From the NCBI RefSeq assembly GCF_014352875.1, contig NZ_CP060695.1, forward strand, positions 3,407,154 through 3,471,153: a stretch of DNA of 64,000 bases, read 5' to 3'. Origin of the DNA: Polaribacter pectinis (GTDB lineage Bacteria > Bacteroidota > Bacteroidia > Flavobacteriales > Flavobacteriaceae). The translations under genes were made by a program, and so were the position numbers. Positions 1 through 9,500 of the stretch are shown here, one piece after another (the first letter of the stretch is position 1; each line of letters starts with the position of its first letter). The notes beneath the pieces were generated by a model that ran no database searches, had not been told where the DNA came from, and saw nothing but the letters and a program-made list of their open reading frames with translations.

Positions 1-2492
1 CGTCTACAAGTAAAATTGTTGAAGAGTTTATTACAGCTTATCCAAATACAAAACATGTTGTTTATGATGCGGTTTCAGAATCTGGTGCTGTAGATGCTTT
101 TATGGCAATGTATGGTAAACGTGCTTTACCAAACTACCATTTAGATAAAGCAAAAACAATTGTTTCTTTTGGTGCGGATTTTCTTGGAGATTTTCATGGA
201 GGATTCGAAAAAGCATATATCAATGGAAGAAAGCCGCAAACAGGTAAAATGTCTTACCATGTGCAGTTAGAGAGTAATATGTCTTTAACTGGTGCTAATT
301 CTGACAAAAGAGTAGTTGTAAAACCATCTGACCAAGTATATGGTTTGTTGAATTTGTACAACGCTATTACAGGTGCTAATGTTACCTCTAAAGCAACTCC
401 TGCTGATAAAGTTATTAAACAATTAGCTTCAGATTTAAAGAAAGCTGGTTCTAAAGGTGTTGTTCTTACAGGGTTAAATGATAAAAATGCACAATTAATT
501 GCTTTAGCAATTAATAAAGCATTAAATAGTGAAATTATTGATACAACTAATACATTAAATATCCGTCAAGGAAATGATGCAGAGGTTGCTCAATTAGTTT
601 CAGATATGAAAGCTGGTAAAGTTGCAGGAATTCTTTCTTACAATGTTGATCCAATTTATTCATTGTCAAATTCATCAGATTTTTCTGAAGGACTAAAAAA
701 AGTAGAAATATCGGTAGCATTATCTACAGAGAATAATGAAACAGTAAATGCTTCACATTTTGCATTACCAACTCCACATTTCTTGGAGTCTTGGGGAGAT
801 GCACAATTTGATTCAGTTACTTATGGTTTAGTACAACCAACTATTCAACCACTATTTAATACTCGTCAAGTTCAAGATACGTTGTTAAAATGGTCTGGAA
901 ATGCAACTAAATATTACGATTATTTAAAAGCTTTTGCTACAACTAACGTTTTAGGTGGAAGTTCTTGGAATACAGCTTTACATAATGGATTCTTTACTTC
1001 AACAGCTTCATTAGAAGAAGAAGTTTTCGAATCTACTGTTGTAATTTCTGATGTAGCTTCAAAATTATCAAGTGCTGCAAATAAAGCATCTGGTTTTGAA
1101 TTAAATTTTTATACCAAAGCAGGTTTAGGTGATGGTAAACAGGCAAACAATCCTTGGTTACAAGAGTTCCCAGATCCTATCACAAGAGCTTCTTGGGATA
1201 ATTACCTAACAATGTCTATTGCTGATGCTAAAGAATTAGGTTTCGATAATCCTGTAAAAGATAATGGTGCTATCAATGGAGATTATGCTAAAGTATCTGT
1301 AAATGGTGCAGAAGTAATAGTTCCTGTTATGGTGCAGCCAGGTCAGGCAAAAGGTTCTGTAGGTTTAGCGTTAGGTTATGGTAAAACTTTTGGCTTAAAA
1401 GAAGAAATGAATGTAGGTGTTAATGCTTATCCTTTATATAAAGGAGGTAATAACATTCAATATAATGTGTCAATAGAAAAAGTATCTGGAACTCATAAAT
1501 TTGCTTGTACACAAGTACAAAAAACAATTGCTGGGCGTCATGATATTTTAAAAGTAGCTTCTTTAAAAGACTACAATACTGTTGCACCTAAAGATCATAA
1601 AAATGGTTGGAATAAACCTTCTTATGTTTCTTATGATCATCAAGAAGTCGAAGCTAATACCATTGATTTATGGGATGAGCATAACAGGGAAATTGGTCAT
1701 CACTTTAATTTATCTATAGATTTAACATCTTGTACTGGTTGTGGAGCTTGTGTTATAGCATGTCATGCTGAAAACAACGTTCCAGTAGTAGGTAAAAATG
1801 AAGTTAGAGTTGGTAGAGATATGCACTGGTTGCGTATTGATAGATATTATTCTTCTGAAGTAGAAACTAGAGAAGAAGCAAAAGAATTAGGGTTAAGTAG
1901 AGGTGAAATGTATGAAGCATTAGAAACTGAAGCAGAAAATCCTGAAGTTACTTTTCAGCCGATGATGTGTCAGCACTGTAATCACGCTCCTTGTGAGACT
2001 GTGTGTCCAGTTGCAGCAACATCTCATGGTCGTCAAGGACAAAACCAAATGGCATACAACAGATGTGTTGGTACAAGGTATTGTGCAAATAACTGTCCAT
2101 ATAGAGTTCGTCGTTTTAACTGGTTTCAATACTCAAATAATAATGAGTTTGATTTCAATATGAATAATGAATATGGTAAAATGGTTTTAAACCCAGATGT
2201 TGTAGTTCGTTCTAGAGGAGTTATGGAAAAGTGTTCTATGTGTATTCAAATGACACAAGCAACAATTCTAAAAGCTAAAAAAGAAGGAAGAGCTGTAAAT
2301 ACTGATGAGTTCGAAACTGCTTGTTCATCTGCATGTACAACAGGAGCTATGGTATTTGGTGATGTAAACAATAAAGAAGACGAAGTAGCTGCATTAGCAG
2401 AAGATAAAAGAGCATATAATGTTTTAGATTATCTTCAAACGAAGCCAAATGTAATCTATCAAGTGAAGATAAAAAACACAAACGAAGCGTAA
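1..2492 (+). CDS. actB: Alternative complex III molybdopterin/iron-sulfur subunit ActB (5' partial)
   Basis: The reading frame is open from base 3 of the window, so the N-terminus (TAT signal and start) lies outside; the first visible Met codon at 102 is internal. ActB is the large periplasm-facing subunit of the quinol:cytochrome c oxidoreductase that replaces bc1 in Bacteroidota. The visible part is a molybdopterin-oxidoreductase-like domain (first ~550 residues), followed by a ferredoxin domain with four cysteine clusters: CTGCGACVIAC near base 1733, CQHCNHAPCETVCP near 1969, CVGTRYCANNCP near 2063, and CSMC with a later CSSAC near 2231-2340. These can hold several [4Fe-4S]/[3Fe-4S] clusters. 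In this family the molybdopterin domain is known to lack the cofactor. It leads an operon with actC 22 nt downstream. Identification is very secure; ActA should lie just upstream of the window. Confidence 0.95.
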   Translation, partial: STSKIVEEFITAYPNTKHVVYDAVSESGAVDAFMAMYGKRALPNYHLDKAKTIVSFGADFLGDFHGGFEKAYINGRKPQTGKMSYHVQLESNMSLTGANSDKRVVVKPSDQVYGLLNLYNAITGANVTSKATPADKVIKQLASDLKKAGSKGVVLTGLNDKNAQLIALAINKALNSEIIDTTNTLNIRQGNDAEVAQLVSDMKAGKVAGILSYNVDPIYSLSNSSDFSEGLKKVEISVALSTENNETVNASHFALPTPHFLESWGDAQFDSVTYGLVQPTIQPLFNTRQVQDTLLKWSGNATKYYDYLKAFATTNVLGGSSWNTALHNGFFTSTASLEEEVFESTVVISDVASKLSSAANKASGFELNFYTKAGLGDGKQANNPWLQEFPDPITRASWDNYLTMSIADAKELGFDNPVKDNGAINGDYAKVSVNGAEVIVPVMVQPGQAKGSVGLALGYGKTFGLKEEMNVGVNAYPLYKGGNNIQYNVSIEKVSGTHKFACTQVQKTIAGRHDILKVASLKDYNTVAPKDHKNGWNKPSYVSYDHQEVEANTIDLWDEHNREIGHHFNLSIDLTSCTGCGACVIACHAENNVPVVGKNEVRVGRDMHWLRIDRYYSSEVETREEAKELGLSRGEMYEALETEAENPEVTFQPMMCQHCNHAPCETVCPVAATSHGRQGQNQMAYNRCVGTRYCANNCPYRVRRFNWFQYSNNNEFDFNMNNEYGKMVLNPDVVVRSRGVMEKCSMCIQMTQATILKAKKEGRAVNTDEFETACSSACTTGAMVFGDVNNKEDEVAALAEDKRAYNVLDYLQTKPNVIYQVKIKNTNEA

Positions 2493-2514
2493 TTAAAATT
2501 TAAGATATAAAAAT

Positions 2515-3978
2515 ATGTCTCATTACGAAGCACCCATAAGGGAACCTTTAGTATTAGGTGATAAAACATATCACGATATTACCGAAGACATTGCAAAACC
2601 TATAGAAGGTAAAGCAAATAAGAATTGGTACATGGCATTTTACATTTCTTTAGCAGCAATGCTATGGGGGTTTGGATGTATCTTTTACACAGTAGGAACT
2701 GGTATTGGAGTTTGGGGATTGAGCAAGAACATTGGATGGGCTTGGGATATTACTAACTTTGTATGGTGGGTAGGTATTGGTCATGCAGGAACATTAATTT
2801 CTGCTGTACTTTTATTATTCCGTCAAAAATGGAGAATGGCAATTAACCGTTCTGCAGAAGCAATGACAATTTTTGCTGTTTTTCAAGCTGGATTGTTTCC
2901 AATCATTCACATGGGGCGTCCTTGGAACGGATATTGGGTTTTACCAATTCCTAACCAGTTTGGATCACTTTGGGTAAACTTTAACTCACCATTATTATGG
3001 GATGTATTTGCAATCTCAACATATTTATCTGTATCATTAGTTTTCTGGTGGACAGGTTTATTACCAGATTTTGCAATGATTCGTGATAGAGCTGTAAAAC
3101 CTTTTCAAAAGAAAATTTACGCTTTATTATCATTTGGTTGGTCTGGTAGAGCAAAAGATTGGCAACGTTTCGAAGAAGTATCTTTGGTACTTGCAGGTTT
3201 AGCAACACCATTAGTACTTTCTGTACATACAATTGTATCTATGGACTTTGCAACATCAATCAACCCAGGTTGGCACTCAACAATTTTCCCACCTTATTTC
3301 GTAGCTGGAGCTATCTTTTCTGGATTTGCAATGGTACAAACGTTATTAGGTATTATGAGAAAAGTTACTAATATGGAAGATTATATTACACGTTTGCACG
3401 TAGAATATATGAATATTGTAATTATTTTAACTGGTGGAATTGTAGCTGTAGCTTATGCAACTGAATTTTTTATAGCTTGGTATACAGGTTCTCCTTATGA
3501 GTACTACACATATTTATCTGTAGGTGCTGCAACAGGTCCTTATGCTTGGGCATTCTACTCTTTATTATTCTTTAACATCTTAACTCCACAGTTATTATGG
3601 TTCAAGAAAATTAGAAGAAGTTTTATATGGTCATTTATCATTTCAATATTTATTAATATTGGTATGTGGTTTGAACGTTTCGATATCATTGCAATTGTAT
3701 TAAGTAAAGGTCATTTACCATCAACATGGTGGCGTTTTGAGCCAACTTTTGTAGATGTTGGTATCTTTATTGGAACAATTGGGTTCTTCTTTGTATTATT
3801 CTTATTATATGCAAGAACATTCCCAGTAATCGCGCAAGCGGAAGTAAAAACAATATTAAAATCTTCTGGTGAATTTTACAAGAAGAGAAGAGAACAAGGA
3901 ATTCCTACAAAACCTGCGATTGTTGTAGCAAAAGCAGCTGTAAAAAAGGAAGATTCTGATAACAATTTAAACGAATAA
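2515..3978 (+). CDS. actC: Alternative complex III membrane subunit ActC (NrfD-like)
   Basis: A 487-residue polytopic membrane protein of the NrfD/PsrC family with about ten hydrophobic segments from residue ~40 to ~445. In ACIII this subunit forms a quinol-oxidation site with ActB and is thought to contribute to proton movement. The family-typical WWVGIGHAGTLISA segment around residues 83-96 is present, as are the conserved histidine-containing helices (IIHMGRPW and LSVHTIVS). The C-terminus is a hydrophilic, lysine-rich cytoplasmic tail. It sits between actB and actD, with only 2 nt between its stop and actD, so translation is probably coupled. Length matches flavobacterial homologues. Confidence 0.94.
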   Translation: MSHYEAPIREPLVLGDKTYHDITEDIAKPIEGKANKNWYMAFYISLAAMLWGFGCIFYTVGTGIGVWGLSKNIGWAWDITNFVWWVGIGHAGTLISAVLLLFRQKWRMAINRSAEAMTIFAVFQAGLFPIIHMGRPWNGYWVLPIPNQFGSLWVNFNSPLLWDVFAISTYLSVSLVFWWTGLLPDFAMIRDRAVKPFQKKIYALLSFGWSGRAKDWQRFEEVSLVLAGLATPLVLSVHTIVSMDFATSINPGWHSTIFPPYFVAGAIFSGFAMVQTLLGIMRKVTNMEDYITRLHVEYMNIVIILTGGIVAVAYATEFFIAWYTGSPYEYYTYLSVGAATGPYAWAFYSLLFFNILTPQLLWFKKIRRSFIWSFIISIFINIGMWFERFDIIAIVLSKGHLPSTWWRFEPTFVDVGIFIGTIGFFFVLFLLYARTFPVIAQAEVKTILKSSGEFYKKRREQGIPTKPAIVVAKAAVKKEDSDNNLNE

Positions 3979-3980
3979 TT

Positions 3981-4508
3981 ATGGAATCATCAAAAGTTAT
4001 TCATGCGTTTTATACTGATGACGAAATTTTGTTAGATGCAGTGAAAGTTGTAAAAGCAAAACATCATCATATTGAAGAAGTATTTTGTCCATTCCCAGTA
4101 CATGGTTTAGACAAAGCTATGGGGTTGGCTCCAACAAGATTAGCTATTACAGCTTTCTTTTACGGAATCACAGGTTTGTCTGTTGCTATTTGGATGACAA
4201 ATTACATGATGATTCAAGATTGGCCTCAAGATATTGGAGGTAAACCAAGTTTTTCTTGGGTTGCTAATATGCCAGCATTTGTACCAATTATGTTTGAATT
4301 AACAGTGTTTTTTGCAGCTCACTTAATGGTAATTACTTTTTATATGAGAAGTAGAATTTGGCCATTTAAAGAGGCAGAGAATCCTGATCCAAGAACTACA
4401 GATGATCATTTTTTAATGGAAATACCTGTACATAACAATGAAGCAGAATTAACAGCTTTATTAGCAACTACAGGAGCTGTAGAAATTAATATAGTAGACA
4501 AGCACTAA
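3981..4508 (+). CDS. actD: Alternative complex III subunit ActD (DUF3341)
   Basis: A 175-residue protein with a soluble N-terminal part and two transmembrane segments (about residues 54-75 and 100-122), the architecture of the DUF3341 family. ActD is a small structural subunit that packs against ActC and ActF; no cofactor ligands are expected or seen. The FPVHGLDKAMGL stretch near residues 37-48 is typical of the family. It starts 2 nt after actC and is followed 7 nt later by actE, so it belongs to the same transcript. The call rests on sequence style and position together. Confidence 0.92.
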   Translation: MESSKVIHAFYTDDEILLDAVKVVKAKHHHIEEVFCPFPVHGLDKAMGLAPTRLAITAFFYGITGLSVAIWMTNYMMIQDWPQDIGGKPSFSWVANMPAFVPIMFELTVFFAAHLMVITFYMRSRIWPFKEAENPDPRTTDDHFLMEIPVHNNEAELTALLATTGAVEINIVDKH

Positions 4509-4515
4509 TAGATAG

Positions 4516-5070
4516 ATGATAATGAAGAATTTTAGATTAATTATCGCTTTACTAGTTGTTGCAAGTTTTATTTCTTGTAACAATAGAAGAACACCTAGCC
4601 TTCAATATATGCCTGATATGTATGTATCTGTACCATATAATCCAAATGGAGCAGAAGGTTTAAATGGGAATCCAGTAAATTCGGAGCCAGTTGCAGGAAC
4701 AATTGCACGTGGAGGCCATGCTAGTTATGATATTCCTAATACTAATGAAGGATATGAAAAAGCAAAAGCCGAATTAACAAATCCTATTGAAGCTTCTGAA
4801 GAAAATTTAGAGAACGGAAAAAAAATGTACGATATTTATTGTGCAACTTGTCATGGAACTAAAGGTGATGGAAATGGGGTTTTATCTCAAAGAGAGAAAT
4901 TTTCTGGGATTCCTAACTATAAAGATAGAGATATAAACGCAGGTAGTATTTATCATGTAATCATGCACGGTAAAAACTTAATGGGTTCACATGCATCTCA
5001 ATTAACGTATAAAGAGCGTTGGCAAATAGTACAATACGTAGAACAATTACGTATAGAATTAGCAAAATAA
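4516..5070 (+). CDS. actE: Alternative complex III monohaem cytochrome c lipoprotein ActE
   Basis: A 184-residue lipoprotein. A short hydrophobic signal ends in a lipobox-like ASFISC, so the cysteine at about residue 21 should be lipidated. One class I cytochrome c domain follows, with haem attachment motif CATCH near residue 113 and a likely axial Met in GKNLMGSH. ActE accepts electrons within ACIII and passes them toward the caa3 oxidase encoded downstream. The start is ambiguous: ATG at 4516 or ATG at 4522. The second gives the more typical MKNF-type signal, and the difference is only two residues. It is placed between actD and actF in the operon. Confidence 0.93.
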   Translation: MIMKNFRLIIALLVVASFISCNNRRTPSLQYMPDMYVSVPYNPNGAEGLNGNPVNSEPVAGTIARGGHASYDIPNTNEGYEKAKAELTNPIEASEENLENGKKMYDIYCATCHGTKGDGNGVLSQREKFSGIPNYKDRDINAGSIYHVIMHGKNLMGSHASQLTYKERWQIVQYVEQLRIELAK

Positions 5071-5095
5071 TTACAAAAAGAAGAATACGAAAGAT

Positions 5096-6535
5096 ATGTA
5101 TCAATTCTCAGGTAAATTAAAAACATTCTCATTAGCACTAATTATTTTAGGAGCTTTGGGTATTGCATATAGTTTTTATTCAGCACCTAAAACTGTTGAA
5201 GAAGCTAAAGAAATTATAGCACATCAAGTGTCATCACATGGAAACACTCATGGTGATTCTCATGATGAAGTTTCAAAAGAAGATCACAAAAGTGATGCTG
5301 TATTTGATTCTCATGGTGTTAAAAAAGAAGCACATGCTTCTTCAGGTGATCATGCAGAGCATCATGACGCAAAACATGATGAGCATGTTTTTCATCAATT
5401 GCAAAATAAACCTTGGGCTGCATTTTATGTAGCATTATTTTTCTTTTTAGGAGTTACATTATTGGTATTAGCCTTTTATGCATCGCAAAGAGTAGCACAA
5501 TCTGGTTGGTCTGTTGTTTTGTTTAGAGTAATGGAAGCAATAACAGCTAATTTAGTGCCAACATCTGTAATAATGTTATTTGTAGTAATTGCTTCGGTAA
5601 TGCACATTAATCACCTTTTTCCTTGGATGGCAGAAGGAGTTTTCGACCCAACAAGTGCAAATTATGATCCTATTATAGAAGGTAAAGCTTGGTGGATGAA
5701 TATTCCAGGTTGGACAATTAGAAGTATAATCTATTTAGTAATATGGAATGCTTACAGATGGTTTATCCGTAGAAATTCTATTAAAGAGGATACTGCAAAT
5801 GATGGTGGTAAAACATATAAATTAAATTACAATGTATCTGTAGGATTTATTTTCCTATTTATGATTACAGAATCTATGATGTCTTGGGATTGGATTATGG
5901 GATTAGATCCTCACTGGTTCTCTACATTATTTGGTTGGTATGTTCTAGCAAGTTTACTAGTAAGTGCTTTAACAGCAATTGCTTTTGTTACAATATACTT
6001 ACGTTCTAAAGGAGCTTTACCAGGAGTAAACGATAGTCATATTCATGATTTAGCTAAATTCATGTTTGGTTTTTCTGTATTTTGGACTTATTTATGGTTT
6101 GCTCAATTTATGTTAATCTGGTATGCAGACATTCCGGAAGAAACAACTTACTTTGTAGCAAGATTTAATGAATATAAATTACCATTTTTAGCTATGGTAG
6201 GTATGAATTTTGTATTCCCAATATTGTTATTATTAAATAGCGACTTTAAGAGTATTCCTTGGTTTGTTGTAATTGGAGGTATTGTTATTCTTGCAGGACA
6301 CTATATAGATATTTTTGTAATGGTTATGCCTGCAACAGTTGGTGCACAATGGTCTTTCGGTATTGCAGAATTAAGTGCCTTGTTATTCTTTTTAGGAATC
6401 TTTATTTATGCTACATTTAGTGCATTCGCTAAAGCAAATCCTATACCACAAGGAAATCCATTTTTAGAAGAAAGTGAACACTTTCACTATTATAATATTG
6501 AACACAGAGGAGAAGGATCATCAGATCATCATTAA
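5096..6535 (+). CDS. actF: Alternative complex III membrane subunit ActF
   Basis: A 479-residue multi-pass protein related to ActC (NrfD fold), with about ten membrane helices. The first helix (residues ~10-29) is followed by a strongly hydrophilic loop, residues 43-100, holding 13 histidines mixed with Asp/Glu, and the helical bundle then resumes at ~107. In ACIII ActF forms the second large membrane module, implicated in proton translocation. The family-typical SWDWIMGLDPHWFSTLFGW region lies around residues 262-280. The C-terminus is also His-rich (SSDHH). The gene ends 37 nt before coxB, tying ACIII to its terminal oxidase. The His-rich loop is unusual enough to be listed as a finding. 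Confidence 0.94.
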   Translation: MYQFSGKLKTFSLALIILGALGIAYSFYSAPKTVEEAKEIIAHQVSSHGNTHGDSHDEVSKEDHKSDAVFDSHGVKKEAHASSGDHAEHHDAKHDEHVFHQLQNKPWAAFYVALFFFLGVTLLVLAFYASQRVAQSGWSVVLFRVMEAITANLVPTSVIMLFVVIASVMHINHLFPWMAEGVFDPTSANYDPIIEGKAWWMNIPGWTIRSIIYLVIWNAYRWFIRRNSIKEDTANDGGKTYKLNYNVSVGFIFLFMITESMMSWDWIMGLDPHWFSTLFGWYVLASLLVSALTAIAFVTIYLRSKGALPGVNDSHIHDLAKFMFGFSVFWTYLWFAQFMLIWYADIPEETTYFVARFNEYKLPFLAMVGMNFVFPILLLLNSDFKSIPWFVVIGGIVILAGHYIDIFVMVMPATVGAQWSFGIAELSALLFFLGIFIYATFSAFAKANPIPQGNPFLEESEHFHYYNIEHRGEGSSDHH

Positions 6536-6572
6536 TAATAATTTGAACTAAAATAATTAAGACGAGATAACT

Positions 6573-7580
6573 ATGCTAGCTCTATTTTATATTTTTATAG
6601 CTGTTGCAATCGGAGTAAGTTTCTGGCAAATAACCAGGATTTTAAACTTAAGAGGCGTAATCGCCACGGATAAAGACAACGCAAAGCAGGGTACAAATGC
6701 TATATATTTTATGGTATTCTTATACGCAATGATGATTTACTGTTTAATTTTCATGAATGTAATTATGTTACCAGAATCTGCTTCTATTGAAGGAGAACAT
6801 GATGACAATTTATTTGATATTACATTTTGGTTGATTGGTATTGTTCAGTTTATTATGCAGTTTTTAATCTTTTACTTCACATTTAAATATAGAGGTAAGG
6901 AAGGTAAAAAAGCTAAATTTTATGCAGATAGCCACAAACTTGAATTAATCTGGACAGTAACTCCAGCTGTTGTTCTTGTGTTCTTAATTGGATATGGTTT
7001 ATGGCAATGGAATGACATTATGGATTTATCTGATGAAAAAGATGCAGTTGTAATTGAAGTATATTCTCAACAATTTAGATGGGATGCACGTTATGCAGGA
7101 GAAGATAATGCTTTAGGTTTAGGAAACGTAAACTATATTAAAGGTATTAACACGATGGGTGTTGATATGACTGATAAAAATTCTGCTGACGATAAACAAG
7201 TAACAGAATTGTATTTGCCAAAAGGAAGAAAAATACATTTTAAATTCCGTTCTCAAGATGTTTTACATTCAGCTTATATGCCCCATTTTAGAGCTCAAAT
7301 GAATTGTGTTCCTGGTATGGTTACAGAATTTGGTTTTACACCAAAATACACTACCGAAGAAATGAGACAACAACCTGAAGTTATTAAAAAAACAAAAGGA
7401 ATTAACAAAATAAGACAAGCTAAAGGAGAAGATCCTTACGTGTTTGATTATTTGTTATTATGTAATAAAATTTGTGGAGCTTCTCATTACAACATGCAAA
7501 TGAAAATTACTGTTGTAGAACAAGAAGAGTACGACAAATGGATTGCAGAGCAACCAACATTAGCATCAGTTATTAAATAA
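6573..7580 (+). CDS. coxB: Cytochrome c oxidase subunit II (CuA subunit)
   Basis: A 335-residue subunit II of the haem-copper oxidase that works with ACIII. The CuA-binding site is complete: a HSAYMPHFRAQMNCVPGM region followed by CNKICGASHYNM, giving the two cysteines, two histidines and Met. Beyond the usual helix pair (about residues 82-108 and 127-147), two further hydrophobic segments precede them (residues 1-22 and 46-67), as is common in flavobacterial CoxB. No C-terminal haem c domain is present, so electrons probably arrive directly from ActE. Followed by coxA after 30 nt. Confidence 0.96.
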   Translation: MLALFYIFIAVAIGVSFWQITRILNLRGVIATDKDNAKQGTNAIYFMVFLYAMMIYCLIFMNVIMLPESASIEGEHDDNLFDITFWLIGIVQFIMQFLIFYFTFKYRGKEGKKAKFYADSHKLELIWTVTPAVVLVFLIGYGLWQWNDIMDLSDEKDAVVIEVYSQQFRWDARYAGEDNALGLGNVNYIKGINTMGVDMTDKNSADDKQVTELYLPKGRKIHFKFRSQDVLHSAYMPHFRAQMNCVPGMVTEFGFTPKYTTEEMRQQPEVIKKTKGINKIRQAKGEDPYVFDYLLLCNKICGASHYNMQMKITVVEQEEYDKWIAEQPTLASVIK

Positions 7581-7610
7581 TTAAATTAAGATACTACAAA
7601 TAAATAGATT

Positions 7611-9392
7611 ATGTCAGATCATCATCATAAAGAAACATTTGTAACAAAATATATTTTTAGTCAAGATCATAAAATGATCTCTAAACAATTCCTAGTAACA
7701 GGTATGTTTATGGGTATTATTGGTGTATTTATGTCTATGTTATTTCGTATGCAAATTGCATGGCCAGAAAAATCGTTTTCAATTATTGAAGCATTTTTAG
7801 GCCCTCATCAAACAGATGGAGTAATGAATCCAGATATGTATTTAGCATTGGTAACAATTCATGGTACTATCATGGTCTTCTTTGTACTTACGGCAGGTTT
7901 AAGTGGTACATTTTCTAACTTATTAATTCCATTGCAAATTGGAGCAAGAGACATGGCTTCTGGTTTTTTAAATATGGTTTCTTATTGGTTATTCTTTTTA
8001 TCAAGTATAATCATGGTGATTTCATTATTTGTTGAAGCAGGACCAGCATCTGCAGGTTGGACAATCTATCCACCTTTAAGTGCATTACCACAAGCAATTC
8101 CAGGTTCTGGTGCAGGTATGACTTTATGGTTGGTATCTATGGCTATATTTATTGCATCTTCATTAATTGGTTCTTTAAACTATATTGTAACAATATTTAA
8201 CTTAAGAACAAAAGGAATGAAAATGACAAGATTGCCATTAACTATGTGGGCATTCTTTATTACTGCAATTATTGGTGTTGTTTCTTTCCCTGTATTATTA
8301 TCAGCAGCTTTATTGTTAATTTTTGATAGAAGCTTTGGAACATCATTTTACTTATCAGATATCTTTATTTCTGGTGAAGTATTACACTACCAAGGTGGAT
8401 CACCAGTATTGTTTGAACACTTATTTTGGTTTTTAGGACATCCAGAAGTATATATTGTATTATTACCTGCTTTAGGAATAACATCAGAAATTATATCTAC
8501 TCACTCTAGAAAACCGATTTTTGGTTATAGAGCAATGATTGGTTCTATTATGGCAATTGCATTTTTATCTACAATTGTTTGGGGACATCATATGTTTATT
8601 TCTGGTATGAATCCATTTTTAGGTTCAGTATTTACATTTACAACCCTATTAATTGCAATTCCATCTGCAGTAAAAGCATTTAATTATATTACTACTTTAT
8701 GGAAAGGAAACTTACAGTTGAATCCTGCAATGTTATTCTCTATCGGTTTAGTTTCTACATTCGTAACAGGAGGTTTAACAGGTTTGGTATTAGGAGATTC
8801 TGCTTTAGATATTAATATTCATGATACATACTTTGTAGTAGCGCATTTCCATTTAGTAATGGGTGTTTCCGCTATATTTGGAATGTTTGCTGGTGTATAT
8901 CACTGGTTTCCTAAAATGTATGGTAGAATGATGAATAAAACTTTAGGTTATTGGCACTTTTGGTTAAGCATAATTTGTGCTTATGGAGTTTTCTGGCCAA
9001 TGCACTTTATTGGATTAGCAGGTTTACCAAGAAGATATTATTCTAATACTGCATTTCCTATGTTTGATGACTTATCTGATATCAATGTAGTAATTACAAT
9101 TTTTGCATTGGTTGGTGGTTTTGCTCAAATATTTTTTATAGCAAACTTTTTCATCTCTATGTACAGAGGTCAAAAAGCAACACAAAACCCTTGGAACTCT
9201 AATACATTAGAATGGACTACACCAGTAGAACATATTCACGGTAACTGGCCAGGTAAAATTCCTGAAGTTCACAGATGGGCTTATGACTATAGTAAGCGTG
9301 TAGATCCTAAAGATGATGATAGCGATTATTTACATGGTAAAGACTTTGTTTTACAAACAACACCTTTACTAGAAGGTGAAGATCCATCATAA
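7611..9392 (+). CDS. coxA: Cytochrome c oxidase subunit I (haem-copper oxidase, A-type)
   Basis: A 593-residue, twelve-helix catalytic subunit that reduces O2 to water at a haem a3-CuB centre. Ligand motifs are intact: HGTIMVFF (low-spin haem His), GHPEVYI (CuB His with the cross-linking Tyr), HHMF (CuB His pair), and HDTYFVVAHFHLVMG (haem a3 and low-spin haem His). Gly-His-Pro-Glu-Val-Tyr indicates an A-type enzyme. It is the last gene before a strong terminator. Subunits III and IV are not in the window and must be encoded elsewhere, or upstream with the missing actA. Confidence 0.97.
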   Translation: MSDHHHKETFVTKYIFSQDHKMISKQFLVTGMFMGIIGVFMSMLFRMQIAWPEKSFSIIEAFLGPHQTDGVMNPDMYLALVTIHGTIMVFFVLTAGLSGTFSNLLIPLQIGARDMASGFLNMVSYWLFFLSSIIMVISLFVEAGPASAGWTIYPPLSALPQAIPGSGAGMTLWLVSMAIFIASSLIGSLNYIVTIFNLRTKGMKMTRLPLTMWAFFITAIIGVVSFPVLLSAALLLIFDRSFGTSFYLSDIFISGEVLHYQGGSPVLFEHLFWFLGHPEVYIVLLPALGITSEIISTHSRKPIFGYRAMIGSIMAIAFLSTIVWGHHMFISGMNPFLGSVFTFTTLLIAIPSAVKAFNYITTLWKGNLQLNPAMLFSIGLVSTFVTGGLTGLVLGDSALDINIHDTYFVVAHFHLVMGVSAIFGMFAGVYHWFPKMYGRMMNKTLGYWHFWLSIICAYGVFWPMHFIGLAGLPRRYYSNTAFPMFDDLSDINVVITIFALVGGFAQIFFIANFFISMYRGQKATQNPWNSNTLEWTTPVEHIHGNWPGKIPEVHRWAYDYSKRVDPKDDDSDYLHGKDFVLQTTPLLEGEDPS

Positions 9393-9411
9393 AATAAAAT
9401 TATATAATAAT

Positions 9412-9445
9412 AAAAAGCCTTTCCATTTTTCGGAAAGGTTTTTTT
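9412..9445 (+). terminator. Rho-independent terminator after coxA
   Basis: A 7-bp perfect stem CCTTTCC (9418-9424) / GGAAAGG (9432-9438) with a 7-nt loop, flanked by five A before and seven T after. It closes the ACIII-coxBA operon 20 nt past the coxA stop. The flanking A and T tracts would also allow some function in the reverse direction. Confidence 0.88.
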
Positions 9446-9487
9446 GTTATGTAACAAATCTTACAGAAAATGTCCTATAAAAACTAT

Positions 9488-9495
9488 TATCTTTG
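9488..9495 (+). promoter_or_regulatory. Predicted -7 promoter box of ruvB
   Basis: TATCTTTG matches the Bacteroidota -7 consensus TAnnTTTG exactly and ends 5 nt before the chosen ruvB ATG, implying a very short leader. No clear -33 TTG was seen at the usual spacing. It supports the 9501 start over the longer TTG-initiated frame. Confidence 0.6.
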
Positions 9496-9500
9496 TATTT

